DNA of 5,337 nucleotides from Coxiellaceae bacterium (GTDB lineage Bacteria > Pseudomonadota > Gammaproteobacteria > Coxiellales > Coxiellaceae): contig JABABH010000027.1 in assembly GCA_014238325.1 (NCBI GenBank), positions 1 through 5,337 of the forward strand. Reading direction: 5' to 3'. The notes under the pieces are model-generated. The model was not told the DNA's origin. It was given only the letters and a program-made list of their open reading frames with translations, and searched no databases. Numbering within the stretch: position 1 is the stretch's first letter; each line of letters starts with the position of its first letter. Of the stretch, positions 5,044 to 5,337 are shown in pieces. A program made the position numbers and the translations under genes.

Positions 5044-5085
5044 ATGGTTAAATTTCAGACATGTCTCAAGATATTGCCTGGTTGA
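5044..5085 (+). CDS. Possible 13-codon leader peptide overlapping the comEC-like start
   Basis: ATG at 5044 has the best Shine-Dalgarno sequence in the region, GGGAGAG (5032-5038), with 5 nt spacing. It opens a frame MVKFQTCLKILPG ending in TGA at 5083-5085. The comEC-like ATG at 5061 lies inside it in another frame and has no clear ribosome-binding site of its own. Ribosomes ending at 5085 could back up to 5061, or the short frame could repress it. It may also be a chance frame. Confidence 0.3.
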   Translation: MVKFQTCLKILPG

Positions 5086-5337
5086 TTTTTATACTGTCTT
5101 TTGTATTGTCATGTTTTAGTGTGCTATTTTCTAGCGCTTTGCTATCACCCCTGAGTATGATAGGGGTGCTATGCTGTGGATTATGCGTCTTGTACGGATA
5201 TCTAAAATATCAAAAATCGAGCGATTTCAGAATAGGATTCTGGGGATCTATCCTACTAGCGGTGTTGGGGGCTAGCTTGGGCGTTTTATCGACGACTTAC
5301 CACGTGCGTCAAACGATGGCATGGACTTTAGCAAAGC
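5061..5337 (+). CDS. comEC: N-terminus of a polytopic membrane protein, probably ComEC/Rec2, cut by the window edge
   Basis: Ninety-two codons are visible from ATG 5061; an in-frame TAA at 5049 makes this the first usable start. Hydrophobic segments at about 6-26, 31-48 and 58-77 are separated by a short polar loop (KYQKSSDFR), then HVRQTMAWTLAK begins a soluble part. Three short membrane helices followed by a soluble segment match the N-terminal DUF4131 region of ComEC, the inner-membrane channel for single-stranded DNA in natural transformation. The segment WGSILLAVLGASLGVLS resembles the corresponding helix there. The diagnostic competence domain and metallo-beta-lactamase domain lie beyond the window, so another membrane protein is possible. 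No good Shine-Dalgarno precedes the ATG; see the leader frame at 5044. Confidence 0.5.
   Translation, partial: MSQDIAWLIFILSFVLSCFSVLFSSALLSPLSMIGVLCCGLCVLYGYLKYQKSSDFRIGFWGSILLAVLGASLGVLSTTYHVRQTMAWTLAK

Larger units (their letters stand above)
4817..5060. other. Divergent regulatory region between the 526-residue gene and the comEC-like gene
   Basis: This A+T-rich region holds the leaders of two divergent genes: a 10-bp dyad (4828-4884), candidate promoters in both directions, and a short leader frame at its right end. No RNA gene is recognised. A looser dyad, GTATA (4924-4928) with TATAC (4943-4947), encloses the minus-strand TATAAT but is expected often in such A+T-rich DNA. Confidence 0.6.

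Overview
The window reads as chromosomal DNA of an AT-rich gammaproteobacterium. It holds a housekeeping backbone (pnp, an alpha/beta hydrolase, and the start of a comEC-like gene) with two unrecognised leftward genes set into it. The PNPase resembles gammaproteobacterial enzymes. The two extra proteins carry eukaryote-style short linear motifs, which would fit a host-associated lineage such as the Legionellales (Legionella, Coxiella and Rickettsiella relatives). That placement is inference from style and content; no marker in the window proves it.

Layout from left to right. Positions 1-1881 (+) are the 3' nine-tenths of pnp, with both RNase PH cores, KH and S1 domains. Positions 1878-2549 (+) are a small serine hydrolase whose ATG overlaps the pnp stop (ATGA), so the two are very probably co-transcribed and translationally coupled. 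A 13-bp perfect hairpin lies about 40 nt past the pnp stop. Positions 2559-2975 (-) encode a 138-residue protein whose disordered C-terminal half carries one PSAP and two TPPPAY motifs. Positions 2976-3235 are AT-rich intergenic DNA with a candidate promoter and 14-bp palindrome for the 138-residue gene, plus overlapping stem-loops next to the end of the following gene. Positions 3236-4816 (-) encode a 526-residue, probably helical orphan with a basic KKRK cluster, a YPxxxL match and an acidic C-terminal patch. Positions 4817-5060 are a divergent regulatory region with a 10-bp dyad. Positions 5061-5337 (+) are the first 92 codons of a membrane protein that resembles the N-terminus of ComEC/Rec2.

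The most interesting object is the 138-residue gene. PSAP followed by two PPxY motifs is the late-domain set by which retroviral Gag and some other viral matrix proteins recruit Tsg101 (ESCRT-I) and NEDD4-family ubiquitin ligases. In a bacterium this makes sense mainly if the protein reaches a eukaryotic cytosol. The larger neighbour, on the same strand, also looks effector-like. A reasonable hypothesis is a small effector cassette, perhaps delivered by a type IVB secretion system, inserted between conserved housekeeping genes and aimed at host ESCRT/ubiquitin trafficking. No secretion genes are present in the window, so delivery is untested.
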